Notes: a model not told the origin generated them from the sequence alone. A stretch of DNA of 64,000 nucleotides from Clostridium sp. DL-VIII (GCF_000230835.1 NZ_CM001240.1:4986779-5050778); one strand, 5' to 3'. Positions 1 to 10,067 are shown, counted from the first letter of the stretch. A program made the numbers and translations.

Positions 1-1058
1 CCTTCAACATCATCTGAATCAAATCCTTTTCCAAAAATAATGGCTCCTACTGCAACAATCAAACTTCCAACTAATATACCCAAAACATATACCGGCCATT
101 TTTCAACCAATAGCCATCCATATATACCTGATATAGGAATTGAATTTACTGCACCAAGTGAAACAGCTATTGCCGCACCTACAGCACATCCGACAACATT
201 TACAGGTATCATTCTAATAGGATTTACCAATGTAAATGGAATTGCACCTTCCGATATTCCTACTAATCCCATTATGAACGACGCTTTTCCAGCTTCACTT
301 AATTCATTTGAGAATTTCTTCCTTCTTATAAATGTTGCCAATCCATATCCTAGGGTAGGAATTATAATTGCAACTTGAGCCGCTGTATTAGCAATAAATA
401 ATTTTTCTGAAATAAGTGCCATAGCAGTGACAACTGCTGCTTTGTTAATCGGACCGCCTAAATCAAATCCAACCATTCCTCCTACAACTAAAGCCAAAAC
501 TAAAGAACTACTTCCAGTACTCATACCACTCATCCATTGAACTAAAGCGCTATTTAATGCTGAAAATGGTTGTCCTATAATATATTGCATTATCAAAACT
601 GTAAACAATGTACCAAACACTGGCAATATAAATACCGGAATTATACTACTTGCACTTTCAGGTAACTTAATATTAGCTGCTAAAAATGATACTATATATC
701 CTGCTACAAGCCCTGCCGCTAGTGCTCCTAAAAATCCTGTACCTAAATTATTTGCCAATACTCCTCCGACAAATCCTGCAACAAGCCCTGGCCTATCAGC
801 AATTGAATATGCTATAAATCCGGCAAAAACCGGCAGCATCAATCCTAAAGCCAATCCTCCTAATCCATCTAATGTATTAAAAAAAGGTATAAGTCCTTGC
901 GCTGTTTTATGTGAGGCATCCCATATATCAGTAACACCATATATCATCCCACCTACTCTAGCAATTCCCATTATTACTGCTCCTGCAATAGTGAACGGAA
1001 TCATATAAGATACACCTGTTAATACGTGTCTTTTAAGATTTGCTAAAAATTCTTTCAT
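1..1058 (-). CDS. PTS fructose-family EIIC permease (C-terminus outside window)
   Basis: Membrane channel subunit of a fructose-type phosphotransferase system; it would carry the sugar through the membrane while EIIB phosphorylates it. The frame is open from an ATG at 1058 to the window edge (352 codons). It reads as a string of hydrophobic Gly/Ala-rich helices beginning MKEFLANLKRHVLTGVSYMI, typical of the Fru-family EIIC, with the conserved segments GGMVGFDLGGPINKAA and GISEGAIPF. A ribosome binding site, GAGGTGG, lies just upstream. It is the last seen gene of a regulator-EIIA-EIIB-EIIC operon, starting 20 nt after EIIB. Full family length is about 350-370 aa, so only a few residues are missing. 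Substrate cannot be read from sequence: fructose, mannitol-like or mannosylglycerate-type systems share this fold. Confidence 0.93.
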   Translation of the reverse strand, partial: MKEFLANLKRHVLTGVSYMIPFTIAGAVIMGIARVGGMIYGVTDIWDASHKTAQGLIPFFNTLDGLGGLALGLMLPVFAGFIAYSIADRPGLVAGFVGGVLANNLGTGFLGALAAGLVAGYIVSFLAANIKLPESASSIIPVFILPVFGTLFTVLIMQYIIGQPFSALNSALVQWMSGMSTGSSSLVLALVVGGMVGFDLGGPINKAAVVTAMALISEKLFIANTAAQVAIIIPTLGYGLATFIRRKKFSNELSEAGKASFIMGLVGISEGAIPFTLVNPIRMIPVNVVGCAVGAAIAVSLGAVNSIPISGIYGWLLVEKWPVYVLGILVGSLIVAVGAIIFGKGFDSDDVE

Positions 1059-1078
1059 CTTTTATTCCACCTCTCATT

Positions 1079-1387
1079 TTATTTAATTAATGCTAAAGCA
1101 TCTTCTATAACTTTTACTCCATTTTTAATAGGTGCAGCAACAGGTATCTTATATATTGTTTTTCCTTCAAATCGTTCCTCTTCTCGTACCTTTTGCTCTA
1201 CTGCAAATATCACTACATCTGCTTCCTCAATTTCCTGCTTAGTCAATCTATTTTGTATTCCTAAAGCACCCTGCTTTTCAATTTTGACTATATGTCCTAA
1301 CTTTTCTCCTGATTTTGTTAAAGCTTTTGCTGCCATATTAGTATGCGCAACTCCTGTTGGGCATGATGTAACTCCCACAATCTTCAT
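1079..1387 (-). CDS. PTS fructose-family EIIB component
   Basis: Cytoplasmic phosphocarrier of 102 aa that takes phosphate from EIIA and passes it to the sugar held by EIIC. The N-terminus carries the Fru-type EIIB signature TSCPTGVAHT; Cys9 is the phosphorylation site. Length matches a free-standing EIIB (about 100 aa). It sits 4 nt after the EIIA stop and 20 nt before EIIC, so the three are translated from one mRNA as separate polypeptides rather than as the fused EIIABC found in many Firmicutes. The free arrangement resembles Fry/Frv-like or mannosylglycerate systems, but the sugar is not identifiable. Confidence 0.93.
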   Translation of the reverse strand: MKIVGVTSCPTGVAHTNMAAKALTKSGEKLGHIVKIEKQGALGIQNRLTKQEIEEADVVIFAVEQKVREEERFEGKTIYKIPVAAPIKNGVKVIEDALALIK

Positions 1388-1391
1388 AATA

Positions 1392-1862
1392 TTACTCCTC
1401 CACTTTCATTAAATTCTCTTGTAAAAATGTAACTAATTTATTTTTATCGTTTATATTAAACAATGTACGCTTAAAATCATCTTCCATTAGATTAGATGCT
1501 AGCTTTCCAAGAATCTCAAGATGCAATGTTCCTTCATACTTTTTTGGTATAGCTAGTCCTATGATAATATTAACAGGCTCCTCATCCAGCGAGTTCCAAT
1601 CTATTGCTTGATTTAATTTCAAACAAACTATTGTAGGCTTAATTACGCTTTCTACTTTGCAATGAGGGATAGCCAGTCCAAATCCAATTCCAGTTGTACA
1701 CTCATTTTCTCTATCGATATATCCTTTTAGTGTTTCCTTTTTATCCTCTATTCTATTGTCTTTAAATAAAATGTCTGTAATTTTTTCTAATACTTCTCCT
1801 TGTGTTTTTAAATTCAAATTAAATTCGACTGTGTTTATTGTTATCATTTCTGTTATATCCAT
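1392..1862 (-). CDS. PTS fructose/mannitol-type EIIA component
   Basis: EIIA (PTS_EIIA_2) domain of 156 aa that receives phosphate from HPr and hands it to the EIIB next door. The phosphorylatable histidine is His67 in GLAIPHCK, the usual context for this family. The ATG at 1862 has a GAGGTG ribosome binding site that overlaps the stop codon (TGA) of the upstream regulator, so the two are translationally linked. Phosphorylated EIIA or EIIB would be expected to control the regulator through its PRD and EII-like domains, giving substrate-dependent induction. That loop is inference from family knowledge. Confidence 0.93.
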   Translation of the reverse strand: MDITEMITINTVEFNLNLKTQGEVLEKITDILFKDNRIEDKKETLKGYIDRENECTTGIGFGLAIPHCKVESVIKPTIVCLKLNQAIDWNSLDEEPVNIIIGLAIPKKYEGTLHLEILGKLASNLMEDDFKRTLFNINDKNKLVTFLQENLMKVEE

Positions 1863-1866
1863 TTTT

Positions 1867-3822
1867 TCACCTCAATAGCTTAATAAAATCCTTATAGTTT
1901 TTTGCATTCATAAGTTTAGAAACACTTTCTTCATCACTTAATACAGAATATAAGTTTTCAAATATATTCTCAAATTCTATATATAGCTCTTTTTCTATAC
2001 TCATAAGCATTACTAATCTTACATTTTCTTCTTCCCATTTTACCGGCCTTTTATTTATTAAAATGCACACTTTGCTTATTTGGGGGTTAATATCAATTGC
2101 ATGAGGAATTGATATTAGATTCCCAATCTCTGTTGAAGATATGTTTTCTCTCTTATAGAAAAATTCTTTGTCCTGTTCTTCTATAAAACTTTTTTTCACC
2201 ATTTCATTTAGCATAAAATCAAGAATATCTTCTTTTGAATTTAAATTTTTCTCTGGGAAAAATAAATCTTCATCAGTAAATTCTATAAATTTAAGCAAAT
2301 TATCTTCTGTATTTTCTTGTATAAATTCCTTTAATAAGGACAGATCGCTTGATTTAAATATTGGTGATATATACATTATCTTCTTATCTTCAATTCCATA
2401 TTCTTTGACGTTAATTTTTATTGTTGATAAAATAATATCATAGCTATTATCCGCTACATGTACTAACTCATTTAAAGGAATTATTTTTACTATTTCTATA
2501 CTACTTGCAAACTCTCTTTTAATTTTTGCAGATATTATCATTGAAGTACCTAAGCCAGATGCACATACTATTAAAGTTTTCAGTTTATTTTTACTTTTTC
2601 CATTCTTTATTCTTTCTAAGGCTGCTGCAAAATGAAGGCATATAAATCCAATCTCGTCATCGTTTACAGGTTTATTTATTATATGCTCAATATATTGTGC
2701 TATAATAGATGAAATTTTGTATGCAAAAGGATAATTCTTTTTTATTTCAGAAAGCATATCATTAACTATATGCATATCGTATTTTATCCTAGTTACTGCG
2801 GATTTCAAATGTATTGCCAGACTCCATATTAAGGATTTATCTTTTGTAAAATCTATTCCTATTACTTCCTCAACATGATCAAGCATTTCAGTAGCCATAG
2901 CTATATATTTGTCTTTTAGATCAAGATTATTTTGTCCACTATCATTTATTATTTTTCTAGTACACAAGTGTTGAGTTATATAATAGATTTCCTCTTCTGG
3001 AAATTTGACTTTTGTTTCTTTAAATATATTGTCAGCAATTTCTCTAGCAACCTTATACTCATAGGTTTCTTTAAGTTCATCTGCAAATAATGGCCTATCT
3101 AATGTATTTTCATTTTTCACTCTTTTTATTGCTATAAGAATATGTATAAGCAAGTTATAGAAACTAATATCAGTAATACTTATATTGTTTTTCTTAATAG
3201 CACATACCAGAATATATTCCATTTTTTCTATACTGCTTTTTTCAAAAATCATTTCTATTGAATTGAGATTTATGATATCATTTTCATAGAGATTAAAAAT
3301 GTAATGACTAATGCAGCTCCTTATGTTTTCTTCACTTCCCTTTAATGCCACACCTTTTATGCCATCTTTTAATAGTTCGATTTGAAATCTTTTAAGTTTT
3401 CTTCGTACTACAACTAGATCTGCTTTTAATGTTGTTAGACCTATAAATAATAAATCGCATAATTCATTATGAGTTATACCTTTACTATATTTTAGTTCTA
3501 AAAGTAATAATCTCTTAATAATGAAAATAACTCTTCCTTCATGAGTACTTGGTATAAAATTATTGCTGCTAATATCTTCCTCGTATAGTTTAAAAAGCTC
3601 ATTATCAAAACTTTTTCTATTACTAATTTCTAATATATATCCTCTTCCTTTTATGCAAGCTATATGGGAATCTATTTTTTTTAGTTCCTGATTAATATTT
3701 CTAATATAACTTCTTAAAGTTTTTGATGATACCCCAATGAAATTTGATATCTCATCTCCTGTAATATGATGATCTTTATCTAGCAAAAAACTAATTACTT
3801 TTAATTCCCTTTTTTTTATCAT
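1867..3822 (-). CDS. PRD-domain PTS-dependent transcriptional activator (BglG/MtlR/ManR type)
   Basis: Multi-domain activator of about 651 aa for the adjacent PTS genes. Order seen: an N-terminal winged-helix (HTH_11-like, residues 1-60, ITGDEISNFIGVSSKTLRSYI), a second Mga/HTH-like segment (about 80-170), two PRD domains (about 190-410), an EIIB-like domain with the Cys loop VCASGLGTSMI, and a C-terminal EIIA domain with the active-site context LISIPHAID. Such proteins are phosphorylated on the PRD, EIIB and EIIA domains by PTS components and by HPr. I prefer the ATG at 3822, placed 5 nt after GAGGTGAG, over the in-frame GTG nine bases upstream, which overlaps that Shine-Dalgarno. First gene of the operon; its stop overlaps the EIIA ribosome binding site. 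Confidence 0.9.
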   Translation of the reverse strand: MIKKRELKVISFLLDKDHHITGDEISNFIGVSSKTLRSYIRNINQELKKIDSHIACIKGRGYILEISNRKSFDNELFKLYEEDISSNNFIPSTHEGRVIFIIKRLLLLELKYSKGITHNELCDLLFIGLTTLKADLVVVRRKLKRFQIELLKDGIKGVALKGSEENIRSCISHYIFNLYENDIINLNSIEMIFEKSSIEKMEYILVCAIKKNNISITDISFYNLLIHILIAIKRVKNENTLDRPLFADELKETYEYKVAREIADNIFKETKVKFPEEEIYYITQHLCTRKIINDSGQNNLDLKDKYIAMATEMLDHVEEVIGIDFTKDKSLIWSLAIHLKSAVTRIKYDMHIVNDMLSEIKKNYPFAYKISSIIAQYIEHIINKPVNDDEIGFICLHFAAALERIKNGKSKNKLKTLIVCASGLGTSMIISAKIKREFASSIEIVKIIPLNELVHVADNSYDIILSTIKINVKEYGIEDKKIMYISPIFKSSDLSLLKEFIQENTEDNLLKFIEFTDEDLFFPEKNLNSKEDILDFMLNEMVKKSFIEEQDKEFFYKRENISSTEIGNLISIPHAIDINPQISKVCILINKRPVKWEEENVRLVMLMSIEKELYIEFENIFENLYSVLSDEESVSKLMNAKNYKDFIKLLR

Positions 3823-4056
3823 GGATCTCACCTCATTGCACTTTTATTTTAGCATCGGTATATTGCTTACGATAGACTATAAAATTCCTTTATTAGCGGA
3901 ACTTATCCGGCCACCAAAAGTTACTATTTATTAAAATAATATTTTATACTCTTTATATTACACTAAAAATATATTAAAATTCTACAAAGTATGCTAATAC
4001 TAGAAATGATAAAATTAAAGATATACTATAAAATTGTATTTAATCAATGAAATACA

Positions 4057-4098
4057 AAAAAACTTCTAATTCACATTATTAATAATCAGAAGTTTTTT
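4057..4098 (-). terminator. Intrinsic terminator after helD
   Basis: An inverted repeat with arms AAAAAACTTCT (4057-4067) and AGAAGTTTTTT (4088-4098) lies about 30 nt past the helD stop. Read on the minus strand it ends in a run of seven T. The plus strand also has a T run, so it could act both ways. Confidence 0.8.
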
Positions 4099-4129
4099 AT
4101 AAAATATTAAATTTTTCTAATAAAGTTTG

Positions 4130-6394
4130 TTAAATTAAAGTAGTAGCTTCATCCTTTTCAATTATATACTCTAAATGTAGCGCTCTGGTTAATGAAACAT
4201 ACAGTAATCTTTCATCTAAAGTATTCTCTTTATAATTTTCTTTGCTTGGATTTAATATTATTGTACAGTCAAATTCTAAACCTTTAGTCATATATGACGG
4301 AATTACTATTAGCTCTTCCTTTAATTCTTTTTCTTTCCCTTCCACTAATTCAAAGGTATACTTACTCTTCTTTAGAAGCTTATATATTTTAGCTGCTTCC
4401 ACTCCATCCTTTGTTATTACTGCTATAGTGCGCTTCCCTTGTTCTACTGCATTTTCTATTATATTTTCTATAGCAGAAAGAGCTTCTTCATCATTTGAAA
4501 CCTTCACTATTTCTGGTCTAGCTCCATGCCTTAAAACCGGCTTTGCATCTTTAAGTCCTAAATTTTGCGCATTTAATGTTTTTTGAGCAAAATCTATTAT
4601 TTCAACAGTTGATCTATAACTTTGGGTAAGCTGAACATATGTGGCATTCCCATCAAAAACACTTTCCGTTATATCTCCCCACGTTTTTAAGCCCTTATAA
4701 TAATAAATCCCCTGAGCTAAATCTCCAACTAAGGTTAAAGCGTTCCCCTTAGCAAAACTATTTACTAAATAAACTTGAAATGGACTATAGTCTTGAGCCT
4801 CATCGACTACGATATATTCAAATTTTTCTTTTTCATCTATTCCTTCAAGCAAGATTCTAAGATAACCAAGAGCAGCCAAATCATCCTCATCAATTATATT
4901 CTTCTCATGGTTGTTATTGAATTCTTCTTTCATATAATCTGCTAGAACTTTAGGTATTTTATTCCCTGTAGCTTCTTCAAACAAATCACCATTGTAAAAG
5001 CTATAATATATATCCCTTGAATTCACATCTTTCCATTCTTTAAAATAATTATTAAATTCCTTTTTACTGTTACTTTTTATATTTTCTTTTATTTTATCTC
5101 GTTCTTCATATAAACTTATGAGCTTTTTCCGTCTTTCTTCTGAATCTCTTTCCCCGTTTCTGATTTCTCGTATTTTCCTCTCCCACTTGTTGTCTATCTC
5201 TATTAACAGGGTTTCAATTCTTCCCTTTATCTTTAAATTTAAATATTTCTTTATTTCACTTTTTCTCTTATTTATTGGGTAAGCTTTAAGATCCATAGAG
5301 TATAATCTTTTTATCTCTTTTTTATCAAATAATATTTCATCTCTAACTTTAATGTCATCTATATTCAAAGTATTCTTTTCAATCAATGAAATATATCTGT
5401 CTAGCATGGTTTTAAACACCAATGTTCCTTTAACCTTACTTGAATTTACTATGAGCTTTTTCGTGTGCTCATCCTTTTCTTCAATGATTTTCATTATCTT
5501 TTCATCTTTGTTTAATATCTTTTCTTTTAATTTAAGCTTTGATAAAATGAGTTCTTCAAAAGTACTTTGATTAACCTCATCAGCTCCAAGGCTAGGAAGG
5601 ATATCTGAGATGTAGTTTAGAAATAATTTATTAGGAGCTAAAACTAAAATCTCACTCCCGCTCATATTTTCTTTATATCTATAAATAAGGTATGCCAATC
5701 TATGTAATGCTATTGTAGTCTTTCCAGACCCTGCTGAGCCTTGAACTATTATAGGCAGGTTCTTAGGCCATCTTATTATTTCATTTTGTTCTTTTTGAAT
5801 TGTAGCAACAACTTCTTTGAGTTTTTTTCCTCTATTCTCTTCAAGATTAATCTTTAAAAATTCATCAACTAAGTTTTGCCCTTCTCCTCCGTTTATAATG
5901 ATTTCATTTAAGCCTTCATCAAATAGCTGCTCTATATCATTATTCTTATACAAAAATTTCCTTTTTAGTTTGAGTATACCTTCAATAACTCCCTTTGGAG
6001 CTGTATAATACGCTTCTCCACCTGTTCCACTATAATACAGATCAGCAACCGGTGCTCTCCAATCTACAACTACCTCTTCGCCATCTTTACTACTGTTTAT
6101 CCCTTTCTTTCCAATGTAAATACTTTCTGTAAATCCACGATGTTCCCTAAAATCAACTCTTCCAAAATAAGGCTCATTTAATGATTCTTCATACTTTTCT
6201 ATATCCTCACCTAAGTGCTTAAAAATCAGTTCATTAGCTACTTTCTCTTCACTAAATGTCTTTATTTCTTTATTGAGTCTGTTAAGTTTTTCTTCCACTG
6301 CTTGAAACTTTGTTTTTTTCTCTTTTAGTTCTTCTTGTATTAAATTCTTCTTTTGAAATAATACTTCTTTTTCTTCTTTTAAATTCACATCCAT
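4130..6394 (-). CDS. helD: HelD-type superfamily 1 helicase/ATPase (RNA polymerase recycling factor)
   Basis: UvrD/Rep-like SF1 ATPase of the HelD family. In Firmicutes HelD binds RNA polymerase and strips it from DNA. Seen from the revised start: an N-terminal charged coiled coil (residues 1-60), the family segment VVVDWRAPVADLYYSG, Walker A GSAGSGKTT near residue 220, Walker B VVDEAQDYSP, and helicase motifs LTQSYRST and YVSLTRA. The frame stays open further upstream to a TTG at 6475, but that extension (beginning MIVPK) is translated from a TTAGGCACA repeat and a hydrophobic stretch, so I start at the ATG at 6394 (754 aa). No good ribosome binding site stands directly before this ATG (AAAGG lies about 20 nt up), so the start is the weakest point. 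Single-gene unit with its own terminator. Confidence 0.9.
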   Translation of the reverse strand: MDVNLKEEKEVLFQKKNLIQEELKEKKTKFQAVEEKLNRLNKEIKTFSEEKVANELIFKHLGEDIEKYEESLNEPYFGRVDFREHRGFTESIYIGKKGINSSKDGEEVVVDWRAPVADLYYSGTGGEAYYTAPKGVIEGILKLKRKFLYKNNDIEQLFDEGLNEIIINGGEGQNLVDEFLKINLEENRGKKLKEVVATIQKEQNEIIRWPKNLPIIVQGSAGSGKTTIALHRLAYLIYRYKENMSGSEILVLAPNKLFLNYISDILPSLGADEVNQSTFEELILSKLKLKEKILNKDEKIMKIIEEKDEHTKKLIVNSSKVKGTLVFKTMLDRYISLIEKNTLNIDDIKVRDEILFDKKEIKRLYSMDLKAYPINKRKSEIKKYLNLKIKGRIETLLIEIDNKWERKIREIRNGERDSEERRKKLISLYEERDKIKENIKSNSKKEFNNYFKEWKDVNSRDIYYSFYNGDLFEEATGNKIPKVLADYMKEEFNNNHEKNIIDEDDLAALGYLRILLEGIDEKEKFEYIVVDEAQDYSPFQVYLVNSFAKGNALTLVGDLAQGIYYYKGLKTWGDITESVFDGNATYVQLTQSYRSTVEIIDFAQKTLNAQNLGLKDAKPVLRHGARPEIVKVSNDEEALSAIENIIENAVEQGKRTIAVITKDGVEAAKIYKLLKKSKYTFELVEGKEKELKEELIVIPSYMTKGLEFDCTIILNPSKENYKENTLDERLLYVSLTRALHLEYIIEKDEATTLI

Positions 6395-6461
6395 ATTACT
6401 ACATTGTATAATGCCTTTAACCTTAAGCACAATCAAGAGGGTAACTAATTTAAATATTAGT

Positions 6462-6517
6462 TTAGGCACAATCAAAAAATAACAAGCCCATCTGCCAGCC
6501 TATTTTCATGTGCCTTA
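6462..6517. repeat. TTAGGCACA palindromic repeat, short form (56 bp)
   Basis: Begins TTAGGCACAATC and ends TGTGCCTTA, with the inner words AATAACAAGCCCATCTGCCA and CTATTTTCATG. It shares ends and interior with the copies at 15675, 16274 and 16416. A second half-end, TTAAGCACAATCAAG, stands at 6423. The element covers the region upstream of helD and generates a false N-terminal extension of that gene. Confidence 0.8.
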
Positions 6518-6722
6518 TTTCATGCATATTATTAAAGTCACTATATTTTCCTTTCTTAAATATCTCGTATACAAGATGCTATAAGCCTCTTGTCATGGCA
6601 TTCCCATTTACGCTTAGACACACGAGCAACGTAATTTAGGAGATCATTATAAAAATACCGCATTCATTTAGTATATATTTTATTTCGATGGTTTGTAAAG
6701 ACATAAATTTATATTTTTTATA

Positions 6723-7628
6723 TTAATCCAGAACTATTTTGGATTTAAATACAATTACAGCGTTTCCAGAGATCTTAACTTCTATTGGCTCTTTTTCTTC
6801 AATTGCTACTTCAACTTCAATAATTCCTGCACGATTTATAGCTTCACCCTGCTTAGCTTTAAACTTAAATAAGTAATTATCATGTTCTACTAATTTATGA
6901 TGCACAAGATATGCTCCTAAAGGCCCATTTGCATTACCTGTTACTGGATCTTCGTTAATTCCTATAGCTGGTGCAAACATTCTGCCATGCACTAAGATAT
7001 CTTTATCCTTAGGATCAGTTGTAAAAACATAATATCCATTGCACTTAATAATATTACTTAATCTAGAAAGTTCATCATACTTAGGTTTTAATCTATTTAG
7101 TAGTTCCAAGCTATTTATACCAATCATAACCTTAGAATGTCCTGTTGAAACTATCTGAATAGGATAATTTTTTATTAAATCCACTTCACTTATACTAAGT
7201 GCTGCCAAAAGGCTCTCTTTATTATTACCATCTATTACATCTCCAAACTCAATTTTTCCCTGAGTCATGGTTATCTTATAATCATTATTTTCTTTTACTA
7301 TATCAACAGGCAAAATTCCAGCCCCTGTCTTCTGGTAAACTCTTGCTTTATCTAGTTTATTTTCAATAGCACGGACATAATGGGCAGCTATAGTAGCGTG
7401 TCCGCAAATAGGCACCTCGCTTAATGGAGTGAAGAACCTTACATGAACATCATATTCCTCATTATTTGAAGAAAAAATAAACGCTGTTTCTGAATTATTG
7501 AGTTCTCTTGCTATCTTCTGCATTTCTTCCTCTGTTAGTCCATCAGCATTTGTTACTACACCAGCAGGATTACCCGTAAATTTTTCTTTTGTAAATGAAT
7601 CTATTTGATATAAAATATATTCACTCAT
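6723..7628 (-). CDS. PhzF family isomerase-like protein
   Basis: Member of the PhzF/diaminopimelate-epimerase-fold family (301 aa from the revised start, usual length 260-310). Most members act as isomerases or epimerases on small acids; their substrates are usually unknown. Seen: N-terminal QIDSFTKEKFTGNPAGVV, catalytic-type Glu in LNNSETAF, VPICGHATIAAHYV and the C-terminal EDPVTGNANGPLGAYL motif. These are the hallmark PhzF blocks. The ATG at 7628 has GGAGGT 8 nt upstream, so I chose it over the in-frame start nine codons earlier. Lies downstream of fabF on the same strand but separated by a terminator, so probably transcribed alone. No phenazine genes are nearby. Confidence 0.9.
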   Translation of the reverse strand: MSEYILYQIDSFTKEKFTGNPAGVVTNADGLTEEEMQKIARELNNSETAFIFSSNNEEYDVHVRFFTPLSEVPICGHATIAAHYVRAIENKLDKARVYQKTGAGILPVDIVKENNDYKITMTQGKIEFGDVIDGNNKESLLAALSISEVDLIKNYPIQIVSTGHSKVMIGINSLELLNRLKPKYDELSRLSNIIKCNGYYVFTTDPKDKDILVHGRMFAPAIGINEDPVTGNANGPLGAYLVHHKLVEHDNYLFKFKAKQGEAINRAGIIEVEVAIEEKEPIEVKISGNAVIVFKSKIVLD

Positions 7629-7700
7629 AATGTTTACCTCCAAAAATGTTAACATTTATGTACTAGCATTAATTATTCTTATTTACTTTCTATAACAAAA

Positions 7701-7730
7701 ACTACACCAAAAACATATTTTTGGTGTAGT
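7701..7730 (-). terminator. Terminator downstream of fabF
   Basis: A perfect 13-bp inverted repeat, ACTACACCAAAAA with a 4-nt loop, sits 14 nt past the fabF stop. On the minus strand it is followed by TTTTTG, a usual intrinsic terminator form. Confidence 0.8.
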
Positions 7731-7743
7731 AAATATTAAATTA

Positions 7744-8979
7744 TTAATTAAAAGCTTTTAAAATAATTGATGCATTATGTCCGCCGAATCCAAATGAATT
7801 GCTTAAAGCATAAGTAAATTCTGACTTTTTGCCTTCATTAGGCACATAGTTTAAATCGCACTCAGGATCTGGATTCTTATAATTTATTGTTGGAGGAATA
7901 AAGCCATCTTTAATTGAAGATGCTACAATTATTGCCTCAATAGCCCCTGAAGCTCCTAGTAAATGTCCTGTCATTGACTTTGTGGAACTAATTGGAACTT
8001 CATGTGCATAGTCTCCAAAAACAGTTTTTATAGCTTTTGTCTCAGTTTTATCATTTGCTGGTGTAGAAGTTCCATGAGCATTTATATATCCAATGTCTGC
8101 TGGATTTATATCTGCATCTTTAATTGCGTTCTGCATACATTTTGCAGCTCCTTCTCCACCTTCTGATGGTGCAGTTATATGGTATGCATCATTTGTGCAG
8201 CCATATCCAACAATTTCCGCTATTATATTAGCACCTCTGCTTATCGCATGCTCAAGTTCCTCAAGAATAAGTATTCCTGAACCTTCTCCCATTACGAAAC
8301 CATTTCTTTCTGTGTCAAACGGTCTACAAGCAGTTTTAGGATCAGGGTTTGTTGTCATAGCTTTACTTGCACAAAAACCTGATATAGTAAGTCTTGTGAT
8401 ACATGCTTCTGCTCCTCCTGCTATCATAATATCTGCATCATTTCTTTGAATTACCTTAAATGCATTTCCAATTGCATTAGTTGAAGAAGCACATGCTGTT
8501 ACAGTACATTCATTATACCCATTTGCTCCAAATTTTATAGCAACTAATCCTGAAGCCATATTACATATCATCATTGGTACTAAAAATGGACTTACTCTTT
8601 TATATCCTTTCTCTAAAAATTGATTACATTGATTTTCTACAGTTTCAATTCCACCTGTACCACTTCCAATGAATACTCCAAGCCTATCTCTATCTACTTT
8701 CTCTAGATCAAGCTTTGAATCCTCGACTGCTAATTTAGCTGCTGCTAAAGCAAATTGTGCAAATCTATCAGTTCTTCTAGCTTCCTTTTTATCCATAAAA
8801 TCTTCTGGATTAAAGTCTTTTACTTCTGCTGCAACTTTAGCTGGTATATCGGAAACATCTATTCTTTCAATTTCACTGATTCCACATTTCCCGCTTTTAA
8901 TTGATTCCCAAAGTTTATCTGCTCCTATTCCAAGAGATGAAACAGATCCCATCCCTGTGATTACTACTCTTCTTTTCAT
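7744..8979 (-). CDS. fabF: Beta-ketoacyl-ACP synthase II
   Basis: Condensing enzyme of type II fatty acid synthesis that extends acyl-ACP with malonyl-ACP in the cytoplasm. Length (411 aa) matches FabF. The Cys-His-His triad is visible: nucleophile Cys in [11 protein letters not shown] (about residue 163), His in INAHGTSTP, and His in [10 protein letters not shown], plus the C-terminal [11 protein letters not shown] loop. Start ATG at 8979 has AGGAGGG 8 nt before it. It is monocistronic here, not in a fab cluster, so it may be a second FabF copy beside the main fatty acid operon; the window cannot show this. Confidence 0.96.
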   Translation of the reverse strand: MKRRVVITGMGSVSSLGIGADKLWESIKSGKCGISEIERIDVSDIPAKVAAEVKDFNPEDFMDKKEARRTDRFAQFALAAAKLAVEDSKLDLEKVDRDRLGVFIGSGTGGIETVENQCNQFLEKGYKRVSPFLVPMMICNMASGLVAIKFGANGYNECTVTACASSTNAIGNAFKVIQRNDADIMIAGGAEACITRLTISGFCASKAMTTNPDPKTACRPFDTERNGFVMGEGSGILILEELEHAISRGANIIAEIVGYGCTNDAYHITAPSEGGEGAAKCMQNAIKDADINPADIGYINAHGTSTPANDKTETKAIKTVFGDYAHEVPISSTKSMTGHLLGASGAIEAIIVASSIKDGFIPPTINYKNPDPECDLNYVPNEGKKSEFTYALSNSFGFGGHNASIILKAFN

Positions 8980-9182
8980 AGTAAAACCCTCCTAAATGTA
9001 TAAAGTCTATAAATATTTTTAGATCTTATAGTATTTACATTAATAACTATAATCCTATATAATGAATTAAAACGAATAATACATAATCGCCTTTAATACA
9101 ATTATAATTAAAATTATCCATTAAAATTAACAGATGTTGCTTTTTATTATTGCAATTATTTCTAAGAAAAGGTGTTTAAATT

Positions 9183-10064
9183 ATGAAAGACTTGAAAGAA
9201 ACTATTATTGAAACCGTAGAATATATTGAAGATAATCTTTATGATAAAATCACTTTAGATGATATATCTCTTCATACTGGACTATCAAAGTATTATCTAC
9301 ACAGGATTTTTAAATCGTTAACAGGTGAATCTATCATTGAATATGTTCAAGGACGCAAATTAACAAATAGTATTAATGAACTTATAAATACAAGTATGCG
9401 AATCATTGATATTGCCTTAAGCTATGGCTTTGATTATGAACAATCTTATATTCGGGCTTTTAAAAAATGTTTTGGTCATACTCCTGTAAAAGTGAGATCT
9501 GATAATTCTTCACTTAGCTTAGTACTTAAAGAAAAAATCAATATTAATGACATTTTATCCATAGGCGACTCAATCACCTATACTCCTCATTTTGTATTCA
9601 AACAAAAATTCAATTTAATTGGAATTAAACACAAAATATTAAGTAAATCTGGTGATAAGAGTGCAAACATATATGGAAGAGATTTCTTTTATAATCATAA
9701 GGATAAAATTCAAAACATAATCAATCCTGAAGAATACTTTGGATTTACAGATTGGAGCAGCGATGGTTTTATATATTATGTTCCAAGTGCTCAGGTATCA
9801 GATTTAAATTCTGTTCCAGAAGGAATGACAAGTATATCTATCCCTGCGCATAAATATGTCGTATTCCGCTTTGTTGGCTTCTTTTGCCCAGACAATCTTA
9901 ATGCTAGGCATTTGGGACGTCTTTTAGTTCAACTATATAGAAAATGGATTTTTAAATCAGGATATAAGTTTGCAGATACCTTTAGATTTGAATATATAGA
10001 TAATTCAAGATCAAAGGATAATTATTGTGAGCTATATGTATTTCAGCCAATAGAAGATATTTAA
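9183..10064 (+). CDS. AraC family regulator with C-terminal effector-binding domain
   Basis: Transcription regulator of 293 aa with the DNA-binding part at the N-terminus. Residues 5-105 hold the two AraC helix-turn-helix motifs (ITLDDISLHTGLSKYYLHRI and the second around IIDIALSYGFDYEQSYIRAF). Residues about 130-290 look like the GyrI/Rob-type small-molecule-binding domain, with the recurrent element SIPAHKYVVFRF. This N-terminal-HTH layout is that of MarA/Rob/BltR-like sensors. Ribosome binding site AGGTG is only loosely placed before the ATG. Divergent from fabF; target unknown. Its HTH resembles that of the short AraC protein at 18328. Confidence 0.9.
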   Translation: MKDLKETIIETVEYIEDNLYDKITLDDISLHTGLSKYYLHRIFKSLTGESIIEYVQGRKLTNSINELINTSMRIIDIALSYGFDYEQSYIRAFKKCFGHTPVKVRSDNSSLSLVLKEKININDILSIGDSITYTPHFVFKQKFNLIGIKHKILSKSGDKSANIYGRDFFYNHKDKIQNIINPEEYFGFTDWSSDGFIYYVPSAQVSDLNSVPEGMTSISIPAHKYVVFRFVGFFCPDNLNARHLGRLLVQLYRKWIFKSGYKFADTFRFEYIDNSRSKDNYCELYVFQPIEDI

Positions 10065-10067
10065 ATG

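Noticed and set aside
40-378. 112-codon open frame on the plus strand at the window start
   Set aside because: It is antisense to the PTS EIIC gene, lacks a ribosome binding site and has unusual Pro/Thr-rich composition.
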